Positions 50,301 to 62,555 of a DNA stretch of 64,000 nt are shown here, piece by piece (positions within the stretch are counted from its first letter, which is position 1; each line of letters opens with the position of its first letter). Under the pieces are notes generated by a model. The model searched no databases. It had not been told where the DNA came from and saw only the letters and a list, made by a program, of their open reading frames with translations. Origin of the DNA: Saccharomyces mikatae IFO 1815. Lineage: Eukaryota > Ascomycota > Saccharomycetes > Saccharomycetales > Saccharomycetaceae. A program made the translations under genes and the position numbers. The stretch covers positions 124,001 through 188,000 of the forward strand of contig NC_079263.1 in assembly GCF_947241705.1 (NCBI RefSeq). The letters are read 5' to 3'.

Positions 50301-51707
50301 ATGGAGAGTTTTGAAAATTTGAGTATAGGAGACAGTTTCACTAGTGGAATGGAACAAGTTGATGATGAACTAGTAGGTCTTTCTGACCTAAGTATATCAA
50401 AGAATGGACCAACTCTGTCCCCACAACTTATTAACCGATTCATGCCTCATTTTCCCTCAAGTCCATCACCACTGCGAAATACATTGGATTTCGATACTAT
50501 TAAAGGTGACGAGGAAGAAGATGACCTAATGGAGATAGATGAAGTTGATGATGCAGGTTTTCAAGATGAATACAATCAGAAACCTATCGAAAGTCCTGTT
50601 AATGCAATCGAGAAAGCTATAGTGGAAGAGATCGAGGCCACTCCGGAGGACCCACCAAAACAAGAAAAAATTGAAAGTCAAGCCCAAGATGTGAAAGCTG
50701 TCGAAAATATTGTTTCACCTCACCATTCAACTGTCATAAAGGCATTATTGTCTCCAACTGATTTAGGTGTGGCCGCAGCTACTAAGGTCGAAGGCGTTGT
50801 AACATTGTCACCATCAGCTACTCAAGGAAGCAATAAAGTTTCCAAGAGCAACTCAGAAGGTGGGGACATAATCGAAAATGAAGAGGTTGAAGATGAAATC
50901 AACTCATCAATTGGTTACAACAAGTCAAGCAAATACACAAATGCATTCGATTCCGAGATAATCAAAAGGGAACTAAGATCACGATCCAAATATCAACCTA
51001 TCCAAGTTTCTTTCAATACACACAATTACTTCTATTCAGATGAAGACGGTGTCAAAACTTATTCTCTCACAAAACCAAAAGACAATAATATAGATGATTT
51101 TTATGACCAAAGCGAAGCTTTCAAATTACCCAAACCATGGTCACCTAATTCACATCCGGCATCAAGAGCGTCATATGCCTTGACGTCATATTTACAGTTA
51201 TTTCTCAATGCGATCACTTCAGTAGTGATTTTTAGCTTTATACTCTCATTTATCATAGCGCTTCAAAAGGACTTGAAATCCACATGGGAACAAAGAAAAC
51301 ATGAACTGCATTACGAATCCAAAATCTGCCAAGAGCAGTACATCACAAACCGTTGTAACCAAACGCCGGGCTTGCCGGCTCTGGATGAACAGTGTGCTAT
51401 ATGGAAACGCTGTATGGACAGAAACAACGATATCTTTTTCCGTGCAAGATCTACATTAAGTGCCAAGTTATTCGGAGACATTATCAACTCATTTATAGAT
51501 CCATTAAACTGGAAAACGTTATTTGTCATCTTTTCTGGTGTCGTAACTTGGTGTTTCAGTTCGAATTTCTTACTAGGATTCGTAAGAGCCAAGAGCTACT
51601 ATGGCGATGGCATTAAAAGATATCCATTGCCACCCTCACCGAAATCACCGACACCACAATCGCCTGTAGCAGCTTCTAGAGAAGACTCACGATTGCTCAA
51701 ACAGTAG
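50301..51707 (+). CDS. BRL1: Nuclear envelope protein Brl1
   Basis: 468 residues from ATG 50301 (MESFENLSI); S. cerevisiae 471. Residues 1-290 are acidic and disordered. The Brl1/Brr6 domain has two membrane helices (about 302-323 and 406-426) enclosing a lumenal loop with four cysteines (CQEQYITNRC, EQCAIWKRC) that likely form disulfides. The C-terminus faces the nucleus/cytoplasm and is proline-rich. Brl1 is essential for fusing inner and outer nuclear membranes in nuclear pore assembly and for lipid homeostasis. The 53 open codons upstream start with TTG. Confidence 0.94.
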   Translation: MESFENLSIGDSFTSGMEQVDDELVGLSDLSISKNGPTLSPQLINRFMPHFPSSPSPLRNTLDFDTIKGDEEEDDLMEIDEVDDAGFQDEYNQKPIESPVNAIEKAIVEEIEATPEDPPKQEKIESQAQDVKAVENIVSPHHSTVIKALLSPTDLGVAAATKVEGVVTLSPSATQGSNKVSKSNSEGGDIIENEEVEDEINSSIGYNKSSKYTNAFDSEIIKRELRSRSKYQPIQVSFNTHNYFYSDEDGVKTYSLTKPKDNNIDDFYDQSEAFKLPKPWSPNSHPASRASYALTSYLQLFLNAITSVVIFSFILSFIIALQKDLKSTWEQRKHELHYESKICQEQYITNRCNQTPGLPALDEQCAIWKRCMDRNNDIFFRARSTLSAKLFGDIINSFIDPLNWKTLFVIFSGVVTWCFSSNFLLGFVRAKSYYGDGIKRYPLPPSPKSPTPQSPVAASREDSRLLKQ

Positions 51708-51758
51708 ATCGTGCTATCTGAGATGGAAAACCATGCTTATCTATGCCATCGGACAGCT

Positions 51759-51774
51759 CGGGAAGCCAACTCCG
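51759..51774 (+). promoter_or_regulatory. Put3 site of PUT2
   Basis: CGGGAAGCCAACTCCG is a CGG-N10-CCG palindrome of the type bound by the zinc-cluster activator Put3. It lies 156 bp before the PUT2 ATG and fits proline induction. Confidence 0.92.
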
Positions 51775-51818
51775 AAGCCGACAAAATTTGTGTTTGAATA
51801 TTATATAAGGGTGACTGA

Positions 51819-53657
<1,839 letters not shown>

Positions 53658-54016
53658 AAAACATAGCAGAATATAATGCGAATGTTATCATTTTATTTAT
53701 AAACTCATGTAAATGTTACACTATCAAAAGTAAGGTTTTAGTTATGTCATTAGGTTTTTCCAGTTCATTCACAATATTCATTTATATAAGTAAATAGTTT
53801 TAAAATATTCATCGAATCAGCTGCTTAAAATTCCCTTTCTACTGTCTTATCTTTGCACCATACTGCTTATTCACTGCGTGTTCTGATTTAGAATAAAAAG
53901 GCTCACGGTCCGGAACGCTGAACGTCAATTTACTGAATACATTTACAAGTTTAAGAATAGCCTAGCTACATTAAACGAGCGGTACCATAAAACAAAAGAG
54001 TTAGCACTAATAACTA
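53658..54016. other. PUT2-RRF1 intergenic region
   Basis: 359 bp between two plus-strand genes. A+T-rich, with no recognised element beyond the presumed PUT2 terminator and RRF1 promoter. Confidence 0.6.
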
Positions 54017-54709
54017 ATGAGTTTACCTACAGCTAGATCAACAGCTAAATCAATTAACGCTCTCTCGTTATTTAATCGTTCGTTTAGTCAATCATTATCA
54101 ATACTAAAGAAAAAAGGTTCTATTCCTGCTGAAAGAGTCGAAGAGGATGAAGTCGACGTAAATGACCTGCTGAAGAAAGCAGAAGCTCAATTTAAGAAGA
54201 CTTTAGAAACACAGAAACAGAAACTGAATGAAATAAAACAGGGAAATTTTAATCCCAAAGTATTCAATAGTTTAACATTTAGAAACAACCGAAAATTCAC
54301 TGATATTGCTACCACATCCTTGAAAGGTAAGAATGCGCTTTTAATTACCGTATTCGATCCAAAGGATGTTAAAACTGTAATCAGCGGGGTGCTTGCAGCA
54401 AATCTGAATTTGACTCCCGAGAGAGTGCCAAATAATGATTTGCAATTGAAGGTTTCATTACCACCACCAACGACAGAATCCCGCTTAAAAGTAACTAAAG
54501 ACTTAAAGAGAGTATTCGAGGAATACAAGCAATCCTCGCTAAAAGATTCATTAGGAACCATTAGAGGTAGTATTTTGAAGGAATTCAAAAGTTTTAAGAA
54601 AGATGATGCAGTTAGAAAAGCTGAGCGTGATTTGGAAAAACTGCACAAAGATTACGTGGGCAAGCTACATGACCAATTTCAGCAAGTGGAGAAAAGTGTT
54701 ACAAAATGA
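54017..54709 (+). CDS. RRF1: Mitochondrial ribosome recycling factor
   Basis: 230 residues, as in S. cerevisiae. The N-terminal about 40 residues are basic and Ser-rich, a matrix-targeting presequence. The RRF fold follows: a three-helix bundle with the RVPNNDLQLKVSLPPPTTESR segment marking the domain II hinge. It splits mitochondrial post-termination ribosomes with elongation factor G. Start ATG 54017. Confidence 0.95.
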   Translation: MSLPTARSTAKSINALSLFNRSFSQSLSILKKKGSIPAERVEEDEVDVNDLLKKAEAQFKKTLETQKQKLNEIKQGNFNPKVFNSLTFRNNRKFTDIATTSLKGKNALLITVFDPKDVKTVISGVLAANLNLTPERVPNNDLQLKVSLPPPTTESRLKVTKDLKRVFEEYKQSSLKDSLGTIRGSILKEFKSFKKDDAVRKAERDLEKLHKDYVGKLHDQFQQVEKSVTK

Positions 54710-54824
54710 ATGGCTTCATAAAGTAGTTTTTGGATGGATAAAAAATCATAAATCTTGTATATAAAAAGTTCATCATATATAATAATAAATATCACGGAAA
54801 CAATACATACGCTGTCTCAGATGA

Positions 54825-56759
54825 TTAGCTAGCTTCTTTAGCTAAGGAAAGAAGCGACTTTATTCTTTGCCAGGTAGAATTTGTATAAGCACCTACGATA
54901 AAACTTTTTACAAAGTTCCAAGCTTTAGCATTGTTACGAATAGGATAGTCTAATGGTTTTGGAATTTGAGTAGAGACAAATGGCAAAGTGTCAAAACAAA
55001 TACTTTTGGCATTACAGAGACCCAAAAGACCTTCTTCACCACCAAATTTACCATAACCTGAGCCATTTATACCACCGAATGGTAGTTGACAAACATAAAA
55101 TGTAGCAAAATCGTTAATTGCTACGTTTCCAGTTTGTAGACTATTTGCAACGTAATTACACTCTTCGATATCTGAACCAAACACAGAGCCACCTAAACCA
55201 AATGGCGCAGAGTTAGCCAATTCAACACAGTGATCAGTGTTCTTAGCTTTCATCATAACTAAAATCGGACCAAACACTTCGTTTTGCGCAATTTTCATTT
55301 CTGGAGTGACATCTACTAAAAGCGTTGGTTGGAAATAGTGACCTTGTGGATATTTTGGATGCTTAAAGCGGGAACCGCCATGAAGTAAACGGGCTCCCTT
55401 TGCAACGGCATCTTTGACCAAAGCTTCTAACTCATCGAATCTGTTATCGGATATCATTGCACCCATATCAACATTTTCCAAATGGTCAATATCAGACCCT
55501 TGACGCAGTGGGTTTGTTGTCATACGGTCATTCAATATTTTGACCAAACCATCATAATTTTCTCTACTGACGATAACTCTTTCAATACCGATACAGTTCT
55601 GACCAGATGATTGGAAAGTACCCCTCATAATAATCGAAGATAAGGCGTCTAAGTTCTTAGCCGAATCTAGCACAATAAAGGCGTCTTTACCACCAAGCTC
55701 TACGACAACCGGAGTCAGTGATTTAGCAGCACATTTTAGAATATAATGGGCTACGGGTTGACTGCCTATAAAAGTGATATGCTTGAAGCCAGGGTGAGAG
55801 GTAAAATAATTTGCGGAATCGTCCTTTTCAGTGGGAGGTAAACAGTAACACAATTGAACTAAATCCGGATCTTCATCACAAGCCTCTAGGCATTTACGGA
55901 TCAACTCGACGAAAAATTCCGAAGACCAGACAACTTGTTCAGAACATTTTACTACAATTGCATTCCCGGTGAACAATGCTGCGATAATAGGACCTAACAG
56001 GTTGTGAAATGGATAGTTCCAAGAAACGATGGAGCTGATCACACCCAGAGGTTCATACCGAATTTCAGCGCCTTTGTACCACTTCATGAAAAAGTTAGTT
56101 GGACCTGGACGTCTCGAAGGTTGCAACGCTCTTTCACCATGCTTTATGGTCCATTGAATCTTTTCTAAAGTGACTAAGATTTCACCCATTGACGCATCTA
56201 ACATTGTCTTCCCTGAATCTCTACACGCTACTCTTGCGATAAGATCTTGATTGTTTAAGATGTAATCGTGCAAAGAGGCAAGAACTCTTAATCTTCTTGA
56301 GAAATCAGAACGACCCCAGGTAGATTGAGCTTTCTTCGCCTTTGAGACCATTTCATCTATGTCAGTTTCTGTCTTTGATGGAAAAGAACCCAGATATTGA
56401 CCTGTAGCGGGGCAATGACATTGAATACAGTTTGGTTCCTCAGGATTCAATATGTTAGTAGACACGGATCTTTTGCCCTTCCAGTTATTTTGAGCCGCCT
56501 CTGGTGCAGAGAGAGAAAAGTTGACTGGTCTGTAGGATGAAGAGTATTTTGTTGGAGCAAAGATTATCTTAACAAACACATAGAGAGTGAAAATTGAGGC
56601 TATCAGTGTTGTGATGCCTATAAGTTTCTGATTATCCTGGATAATTTGAGGTTGAGAACGCATTATAGCGTTTTGCTTCTCCAACCATAAATTGAAGTAA
56701 GCCTGAAACGTGGAATTCAAATGATTGATCATGTCTGGATTCAAATAGACTTTGGACAT
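54825..56759 (-). CDS. MSC7: Aldehyde dehydrogenase family protein Msc7
   Basis: 644 residues, matching S. cerevisiae Msc7. A membrane helix at about residues 48-66 precedes an ALDH fold; the catalytic Cys is C389 (SSGQNC) and the Glu lies in ELGGKD. Substrate unknown; S. cerevisiae mutants show altered meiotic sister-chromatid recombination, probably indirect. It is likely an ER/membrane-bound enzyme. Confidence 0.93.
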   Translation of the reverse strand: MSKVYLNPDMINHLNSTFQAYFNLWLEKQNAIMRSQPQIIQDNQKLIGITTLIASIFTLYVFVKIIFAPTKYSSSYRPVNFSLSAPEAAQNNWKGKRSVSTNILNPEEPNCIQCHCPATGQYLGSFPSKTETDIDEMVSKAKKAQSTWGRSDFSRRLRVLASLHDYILNNQDLIARVACRDSGKTMLDASMGEILVTLEKIQWTIKHGERALQPSRRPGPTNFFMKWYKGAEIRYEPLGVISSIVSWNYPFHNLLGPIIAALFTGNAIVVKCSEQVVWSSEFFVELIRKCLEACDEDPDLVQLCYCLPPTEKDDSANYFTSHPGFKHITFIGSQPVAHYILKCAAKSLTPVVVELGGKDAFIVLDSAKNLDALSSIIMRGTFQSSGQNCIGIERVIVSRENYDGLVKILNDRMTTNPLRQGSDIDHLENVDMGAMISDNRFDELEALVKDAVAKGARLLHGGSRFKHPKYPQGHYFQPTLLVDVTPEMKIAQNEVFGPILVMMKAKNTDHCVELANSAPFGLGGSVFGSDIEECNYVANSLQTGNVAINDFATFYVCQLPFGGINGSGYGKFGGEEGLLGLCNAKSICFDTLPFVSTQIPKPLDYPIRNNAKAWNFVKSFIVGAYTNSTWQRIKSLLSLAKEAS

Positions 56760-57114
56760 GATTAATGAGGGTTAAATAAGAACAAAGGGAGAACTTAAAG
56801 TAACACGAAAGAAAACAAACCTATTACTTTGCAAATACTATTATGGTTATATAGTAGTCTCATCGGCGTTTAATACTATTCGTTAATAAAAAGAGAATAA
56901 CGACCATTCTCCCCTTTACACCGATATATAATAGCATATATTGAATATACATACTCGTTTAGCAGAGTGAAAAAAAAAAAAAAAAAAAAAAAAAGGCTGA
57001 ATGGATAAAGCGAGTATCGTAAAAGCTGGATGCAATGTCAGTTTATACATTTTTATTCTATTGATATTATATTATAAAAGATATACGATTAGAAAACTAG
57101 AATGTAATGCAATA
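56760..57114. other. MSC7 promoter / VMA10 3' flank with poly(A) tract
   Basis: 355 bp. A 25-nt A run occupies 56970-56994. The small plus-strand ORF that begins at 57001 just beyond is antisense to VMA10 and not credible. Confidence 0.6.
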
Positions 57115-57616
57115 TTACAAAGCATTGATATGGACTTCAGAGGAAGGCTTAATAACTGTCTCGATCAAAATCTTGACAACATCATCTTTCTTCTTCTCTG
57201 CAATTTTCTTAATCTCAGCTAATTCACCCTGCACACCAGCTTCAGCATTCTTCTCCAATTCTCCAACACCACCGGCATTCTTTTGTTCAAACTCTTTCAA
57301 TTCCTTATCTTTTTGAATCTTGTATGAATCGATTTCCTTGGCTGCATCAGTTTTGGCTTGCTTCAACTTATCTTGTCTGTACTTTCTGGCCTTTGATACT
57401 ATTTCGTGGGCCTCTTTTTCAGCTTGTAGTAGGGTGGCAATTCCGTTCTTTTGCGACTAAAGAGATTATTATACCGTATGAGCAACAATGTAAGACAATA
57501 CCCTGTTGCAAGGTATCAGTCCAACTAGAGGGCACAAATAAAAGTAGGGTTTCATGTTAGTAAAAGCGTTTATCCAAAACAGAAGAGTTAACACCTAGCT
57601 TAATAGTACATACCAT
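57115..57616 (-). CDS. VMA10: V-ATPase stalk subunit G (spliced)
   Basis: Exon 1 is the ATG only (57614-57616) and exon 2 is 57115-57456. Together they give 114 residues, matching S. cerevisiae Vma10. It is a long helix rich in Lys, Glu, Ala and Gln (KEAHEIVSKARKYRQDKLKQ) that pairs with Vma4 in the peripheral stalk of V1. It sits back to back with BCD1, 239 bp away. The unspliced open frame from 57366 is a truncated reading. Confidence 0.95.
57457..57613 (-). other. VMA10 intron
   Basis: 157-bp intron. GTATGT follows the ATG (57608-57613 complement), the branch point TACTAAC is at 57556-57562, and the 3' splice site TTTAG ends at 57457. Confidence 0.93.
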
Positions 57617-57748
57617 TCTGCTTTGTATATCTGTGCATACTTCGAAGATTACAGAGAAAAAAAATGTATTGCTTAAGGTGTAATTGTTTTATCTATCACG
57701 CTCCCTTTTAGAAGTGAAATTTTTGATACCAAAGGCGGGGTAACCCTC

Positions 57749-57802
57749 TGAAAAATTTAGTTCAATAATAGTATATGGAGAAACCACCTTCGATGAGATG
57801 AG
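57749..57802. promoter_or_regulatory. RRPE + PAC elements of BCD1
   Basis: TGAAAAATTTA (57749-57759) fits the RRPE motif (Stb3) and CGATGAGATGAG (57791-57802) fits the PAC motif (Dot6/Tod6), the latter in a GATGA repeat. The pair is the signature of the ribosome-biogenesis regulon and precedes BCD1 by about 55-105 bp. Confidence 0.8.
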
Positions 57803-57855
57803 ATGAGATGTAAGTGTAGGTAACAGGGAAGGTATAGCAATTTGCAAGCGTAAAT

Positions 57856-58962
57856 ATGGTGCTGTGTGGCGTATGTGGGATAAAGGAGTTTAAGTATAAG
57901 TGTCCCCGGTGTCTGGAGCAAACATGCTCTCTAGAATGCTCCAAGAAGCATAAGGTAAGGGACAAATGTTCAGGGCAAACACATGATCCAAAGGAGTATG
58001 TATCGAGTGAGACATTGAAACAGGCAGATGATGAGAAACACGAACGAAACGCTTATGTACAGAGGGACTACAACTATTTGACACAGCTGAAGCGAATGGT
58101 GCAGGTGCAAAAGATGGATGCTAGAATGAAGAACAAGCGAGTTCTGGGGCCAGCGCGTGCTAGTGGCAACTTAAAAAGAAGAAGATACGATGTGGACGAG
58201 GATGATCGTGATATTATGGAATGTCAGAGGATAATTCGGAGGGGAGTGAACTGCCTGATGTTACCCAAGGGTATGCAGCGTTCATCGCAAAATAGAAGCA
58301 AGTGGGACAAGACGATGGACTTGTTTGTATGGAGTGTGGAGTGGATTCTATGTCCTGTGCAAGGGAAAGGCGAAAAAAAGGAGGCTTTCAAGCATGTCAG
58401 TCACCGGATCAAAGAAACAGATTTGTTGATCCAAGGAATGGGCAAGAACGTTTTCCAGAAATGCTGTGAGTTCTATTGTCTAGCTGGAACAAGCTGTTTA
58501 GAAGAGGGCGAAGATGGTTCGGAAACGAAAGAGGAACGCACACAGATTCTGGAAAAGAGTGGACTTAAATTCTACACGAAATGGTTCCCTTACAACACCA
58601 CACATATAACGGATTCTAAAAAACTGGTAGAGTTGGCGATCCATGAGAAATGCATCGGAGAGTTGTTGAAAGACACAACAGTGATCGAATTCCCCACGAT
58701 ATTTATTGCAATGACAGAGGCTGACTTACCAGAAGGCTACGAGGTGCTACATGAAAAAACGCCCAGAGTGGAGTGTACAACCGCGCTAAGCAAGTTCACT
58801 GACGATGTAAAGGAGGAGGAAGACGCTGAAGAAGATTCCCGGCCAACAGAGGAGTCCGTGAAGAAGAAGGCACCAGACGCCAGCAATAGTGACAGTGACA
58901 GTGAAAGTGACAGCGACGACGACTACAACCCAGGCTTATCCATGGATTTTCTCACCGCATGA
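57856..58962 (+). CDS. BCD1: Box C/D snoRNP assembly factor Bcd1
   Basis: 368 residues (S. cerevisiae 366). The N-terminal zf-HIT finger is complete: C4, C7, C16, C19, C24, C28, H32, C38. A basic middle region and an acidic Ser/Asp-rich C-terminal tail follow. It is essential for accumulation of box C/D snoRNAs in the nucleus, working with Rsa1, Hit1 and R2TP (PIH1 lies in the same window). Start ATG 57856. Confidence 0.95.
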   Translation: MVLCGVCGIKEFKYKCPRCLEQTCSLECSKKHKVRDKCSGQTHDPKEYVSSETLKQADDEKHERNAYVQRDYNYLTQLKRMVQVQKMDARMKNKRVLGPARASGNLKRRRYDVDEDDRDIMECQRIIRRGVNCLMLPKGMQRSSQNRSKWDKTMDLFVWSVEWILCPVQGKGEKKEAFKHVSHRIKETDLLIQGMGKNVFQKCCEFYCLAGTSCLEEGEDGSETKEERTQILEKSGLKFYTKWFPYNTTHITDSKKLVELAIHEKCIGELLKDTTVIEFPTIFIAMTEADLPEGYEVLHEKTPRVECTTALSKFTDDVKEEEDAEEDSRPTEESVKKKAPDASNSDSDSESDSDDDYNPGLSMDFLTA

Positions 58963-59059
58963 GCCAACGTACATATACTTAAGTTTATTGTTCAAAATAT
59001 ACATACATAATAAACGATAATACACAAAAGAACAATTTCAGACGGAAAAATTATCAAAG

Positions 59060-59785
59060 TCAGGATTCCAGAGCACAAACGTACTGGTATGCCAAATCAC
59101 AGATTTCGTTTTGCGCTTCCGGGGACAGCGAGTCAGATGAAGTTTTGTAGTCCTTGGCGTGGATTCCCGTTAGACACGCTTCAATACCAGCGACCTTGGC
59201 TTTAAACTCGCCCTCTTCATCCGCTTGTAACTCTATCAACAGCCCCTTGAATCCAGTGGAGGAGAACAGGTTGACAAGTCGCACTGTGAGCCCATCCAAG
59301 ATCAATGTCTCGCCCGCATCGCCCTTGATGAGCTGCCTCTGCATCCAAATGTTGGACAGCTTAGACGACAAGATCGTGTCAATGGACTCAGGAACGCCCG
59401 TGGACGACCCATTGAATACGAGGGCGGGAGGAATGTCCGTAGCTGTTGCGGTCGTCACCATGGCGGACTTGTCCTTGATCAGCACAGTCTGTCGACTATG
59501 GTGATGGAACGTTATCGAGTACATAAGCTTAGAGACGTCGGCCGGCAGGTTCTTGATAGAGCACCTGTACGTCCGGAAGTCGATTGACCAAGGGTCTCGC
59601 ACGGACAGGATGCTGTTCGAGAGAGCATCCTTCAGTTCCGTCAGTGTAGCGGGAGTGGCTCTTTCCACAAATATAACGCTATCAAAAAAAAAAAAGAAGT
59701 CTTGTTAGCAACAAATGATTACATTGAAGGGATGTCCGGTGAATAAAGAAGGCTATTCCGGCACTACATACGCTGATTTTGCCAT
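59060..59785 (-). CDS. SRB2: Mediator head subunit Med20 (spliced)
   Basis: Exon 1 is 59772-59785 (14 nt, MAKS plus GC) and exon 2 is 59060-59678; together 210 residues, equal to S. cerevisiae Srb2. It is a subunit of the Mediator head, pairing with Srb5/Med18 to contact RNA polymerase II and activators. The continuous frame starts at an internal Met in ERATPATL; the spliced start adds AVIFV before it. The C-terminal half is rich in hydrophobic beta strands (TLILDGLTVRLVNLF). Confidence 0.94.
59679..59771 (-). other. SRB2 intron
   Basis: 93-bp intron with GTATGT at its 5' end (59766-59771 complement), a branch point TGCTAAC at 59704-59710 (a variant of TACTAAC), and 3' splice site ATAG ending at 59679, after a long T run. 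Confidence 0.93.
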
Positions 59786-60341
59786 GATGGATTGCTGCTG
59801 TGTTTTGAGCGGCGAAGCACGAGATTTGCTCTTCTTCCAGTAAAATTTCACTTTAAACATCACACCGCGTACTGGAACATAAAAGCACACGAATCCACAA
59901 CAACATGCATAACAAAATCACGCAAGAACAGGGGCAGTTCACTCCCCCTTGCTTCGCTAAATTACACTTGCTCATGTCTATTGCCTACCTACATATCTGT
60001 GTATCTATATCTACGCCTACCTAACGCAGCTTCACTAACCTCCGCCTCTATGCGTACGAGTCAGACCCTTTCTCCCAGTAGATAACGCACGCAAAAGTAA
60101 AGATCACACAGCCTAAGGGCAGGAGAGGATAGAGAGCGTCGAGCATCTTCGTCGGCACCGTGCAGCCACTACTACTTAGCAGTGGTATAGTGCTACGATC
60201 ACAATCCACGGCGCATCACGTGTGTGCTCGTTTAGCGGTCAACCCGCTATTGTTCTCCAGCCAGTTTTTATCGTTTTGCATTTTTTTTCGGGCTGCTTTC
60301 GTTCTTCGAGGACAAACGCACCTGTAAAGCTCAGCGCGAGG

Positions 60342-60380
<39 letters not shown>

Positions 60381-60479
60381 CATGATGAAGAGTGCAGCGC
60401 AGACTTTGAGGTTCAGGAGGGATCACAGGTACGCTAGACAAGGACAGCTCTTTTCAAGTGATCTACTACTGCACGTATC
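59786..60479. promoter_or_regulatory. SRB2-NCP1 divergent region
   Basis: 694 bp with promoters for both genes. It includes a G+C-richer stretch near 60100-60260 and a TA microsatellite (60343-60376). CACGTG occurs near 60217. I recognise no gene. Confidence 0.55.
60343..60376. repeat. (TA)n microsatellite
   Basis: About 16 TA repeats, roughly 105 bp upstream of the NCP1 ATG. Confidence 0.95.
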
Positions 60480-62555
60480 ATGCCGTTTGGAATAGACAAC
60501 ACAGATTTCACGGTCCTGGCGGGACTAGTGGTAGCCGTGCTACTGTACTTAAAGAGAAACTCTATCAAGGAACTGTTGATGTCCGATGACGGCGACATCA
60601 CAGCCGTCAGCTCGGGAAACAGAGATATTGCTCAGGTGGTGACCGAGAACAACAAGAACTATCTGGTGTTGTATGCGTCGCAAACTGGGACAGCCGAGGA
60701 TTACGCGAAAAAGTTTTCCAAGGAGCTGGTGGCCAAGTTCAACCTAAACGTGATGTGCGCAGATGTCGAGAACTATGACTTCGAGTCGCTAAACGATGTG
60801 CCCGTCATTGTCTCCATCTTCATCTCCACCTATGGTGAAGGTGACTTCCCCGACGGGGCTGTTCACTTTGAAGACTTTATTTGTAATGCAGAAGAGGGTG
60901 CGCTATCGAATCTGAGGTACAACATGTTTGGCCTGGGAAACTCTACTTACGAATTCTTCAATGGTGCCGCCAAGAAGGCCGAGAAGCATCTCTCCGCTGC
61001 GGGCGCTAACAGATTAGGCAAGCTCGGTGAAGCAGATGATGGTGCAGGAACCACGGACGAAGACTACATGGCCTGGAAGGACTCTATCCTGGATCTTTTG
61101 AAGGACGAACTACACTTGGACGAACAAGAAGCCAAGTTCACCTCCCAATTTGAATACTCTGTTCTGGACGACATAAATGATTCCGTGTCGCTTGGTGAGC
61201 CTTCTTTGCACTATTTGCCCTCACATGAGTTGAACCGCAATGCGGACGGCATTCAATTGGGCCCCTTCGACTTGTCTCAACCGTTTATTGCTCCCATTGT
61301 TAAATCCCGTGAACTGTTCTCTTCAAATGACCGTAACTGCATCCACTCTGAATTTGACTTGTCTGGTTCTAACATCAAATACTCCACTGGTGACCATCTT
61401 GCTATTTGGCCCTCCAATCCGTTGGAAAAGGTCGAGCAGTTTTTATCCGTGTTCGATTTAAAGCCTGAAACTGTTTTTGATCTGAAGCCCTTGGACCCAA
61501 CTGTTAAGGTGCCCTTCCCAACGCCAACTACTGTTGGTGCTGCTATTAAGCACTATTTGGAAATCACAGGACCTGTATCGAGACAACTGTTTTCGTCTTT
61601 GATTCAGTTCGCCCCTAACAGTGACACTAAGGAAAAATTAACCTTGCTATCCAAGGACAAGGACCAGTTCGCCGTCGAGATAACTTCCAAATATTTCAAC
61701 ATTGCAGACGCCTTGCATTATGTATCTGGTGGCGTCAAATGGAATACCGTCTCCATGCAATTCTTAGTCGAATCCATTCCTCAGATGACTCCTCGTTACT
61801 ACTCCATCTCTTCCTCTTCTCTGTCTGAAAAGCAAACTGTTCATGTTACTTCCATTGTGGAAAACTTTCCTAACCCAGAGTTGCCCGATGCAGCTCCAGT
61901 TGTTGGTGTTACCACAAACTTATTAAGAAACATCCAGTTGGCTCAAAACAACGTCAACATCGCCGAAACTAATCTACCTGTCCACTACGATTTGAATGGT
62001 CCACGTAATCTTTTCGCCAATCACAAATTGCCCGTTCACGTTCGTCGTTCCAATTTCAGATTGCCTTCCAACCCTTCTACTCCAGTTATCATGATCGGCC
62101 CAGGTACGGGTGTCGCCCCATTCCGTGGGTTTATCAGAGAACGTGTTACGTTCCTGGATTTACAAAAGAAGGGTGGTAACAACATCTCACTAGGTAAGCA
62201 TCTTTTGTTTTATGGGTCTCGTAACACCGATGACTTCCTATACCAGGAGGAATGGCCAGAATACGCTAAGAAATTAGATGGTTCGTTTGAAATGGTTGTG
62301 GCTCATTCTAGGTTACCAAACACTAAGAAGGTTTATGTTCAAGATAAATTAAAGGATTACGAAGACCAGGTATTTGAAATGATCAACAACGGTGCGTTCA
62401 TCTACGTCTGTGGTGATGCAAAGGGTATGGCCAAGGGTGTGTCAACTGCATTGGTTGGCATCTTATCTCGTGGTAAATCTATTTCCACTGACGACGCAAC
62501 CGAACTTATCAAGATGCTCAAGACTTCTGGTAGATATCAAGAGGATGTTTGGTAG
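60480..62555 (+). CDS. NCP1: NADPH-cytochrome P450 reductase
   Basis: 691 residues, identical in length to S. cerevisiae Ncp1. An ER-anchored diflavin enzyme that passes NADPH electrons to Erg11, Erg1 and other P450s in ergosterol synthesis. N-terminal membrane anchor (about 8-24); FMN domain with ASQTGTAEDYA at 66-76; FAD domain with RYYS at 439-442; NADPH domain with GPGTGVAPFRGF at 540-551; C-terminal Trp stacks on FAD. All flavin-binding motifs are intact. Confidence 0.97.
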   Translation: MPFGIDNTDFTVLAGLVVAVLLYLKRNSIKELLMSDDGDITAVSSGNRDIAQVVTENNKNYLVLYASQTGTAEDYAKKFSKELVAKFNLNVMCADVENYDFESLNDVPVIVSIFISTYGEGDFPDGAVHFEDFICNAEEGALSNLRYNMFGLGNSTYEFFNGAAKKAEKHLSAAGANRLGKLGEADDGAGTTDEDYMAWKDSILDLLKDELHLDEQEAKFTSQFEYSVLDDINDSVSLGEPSLHYLPSHELNRNADGIQLGPFDLSQPFIAPIVKSRELFSSNDRNCIHSEFDLSGSNIKYSTGDHLAIWPSNPLEKVEQFLSVFDLKPETVFDLKPLDPTVKVPFPTPTTVGAAIKHYLEITGPVSRQLFSSLIQFAPNSDTKEKLTLLSKDKDQFAVEITSKYFNIADALHYVSGGVKWNTVSMQFLVESIPQMTPRYYSISSSSLSEKQTVHVTSIVENFPNPELPDAAPVVGVTTNLLRNIQLAQNNVNIAETNLPVHYDLNGPRNLFANHKLPVHVRRSNFRLPSNPSTPVIMIGPGTGVAPFRGFIRERVTFLDLQKKGGNNISLGKHLLFYGSRNTDDFLYQEEWPEYAKKLDGSFEMVVAHSRLPNTKKVYVQDKLKDYEDQVFEMINNGAFIYVCGDAKGMAKGVSTALVGILSRGKSISTDDATELIKMLKTSGRYQEDVW

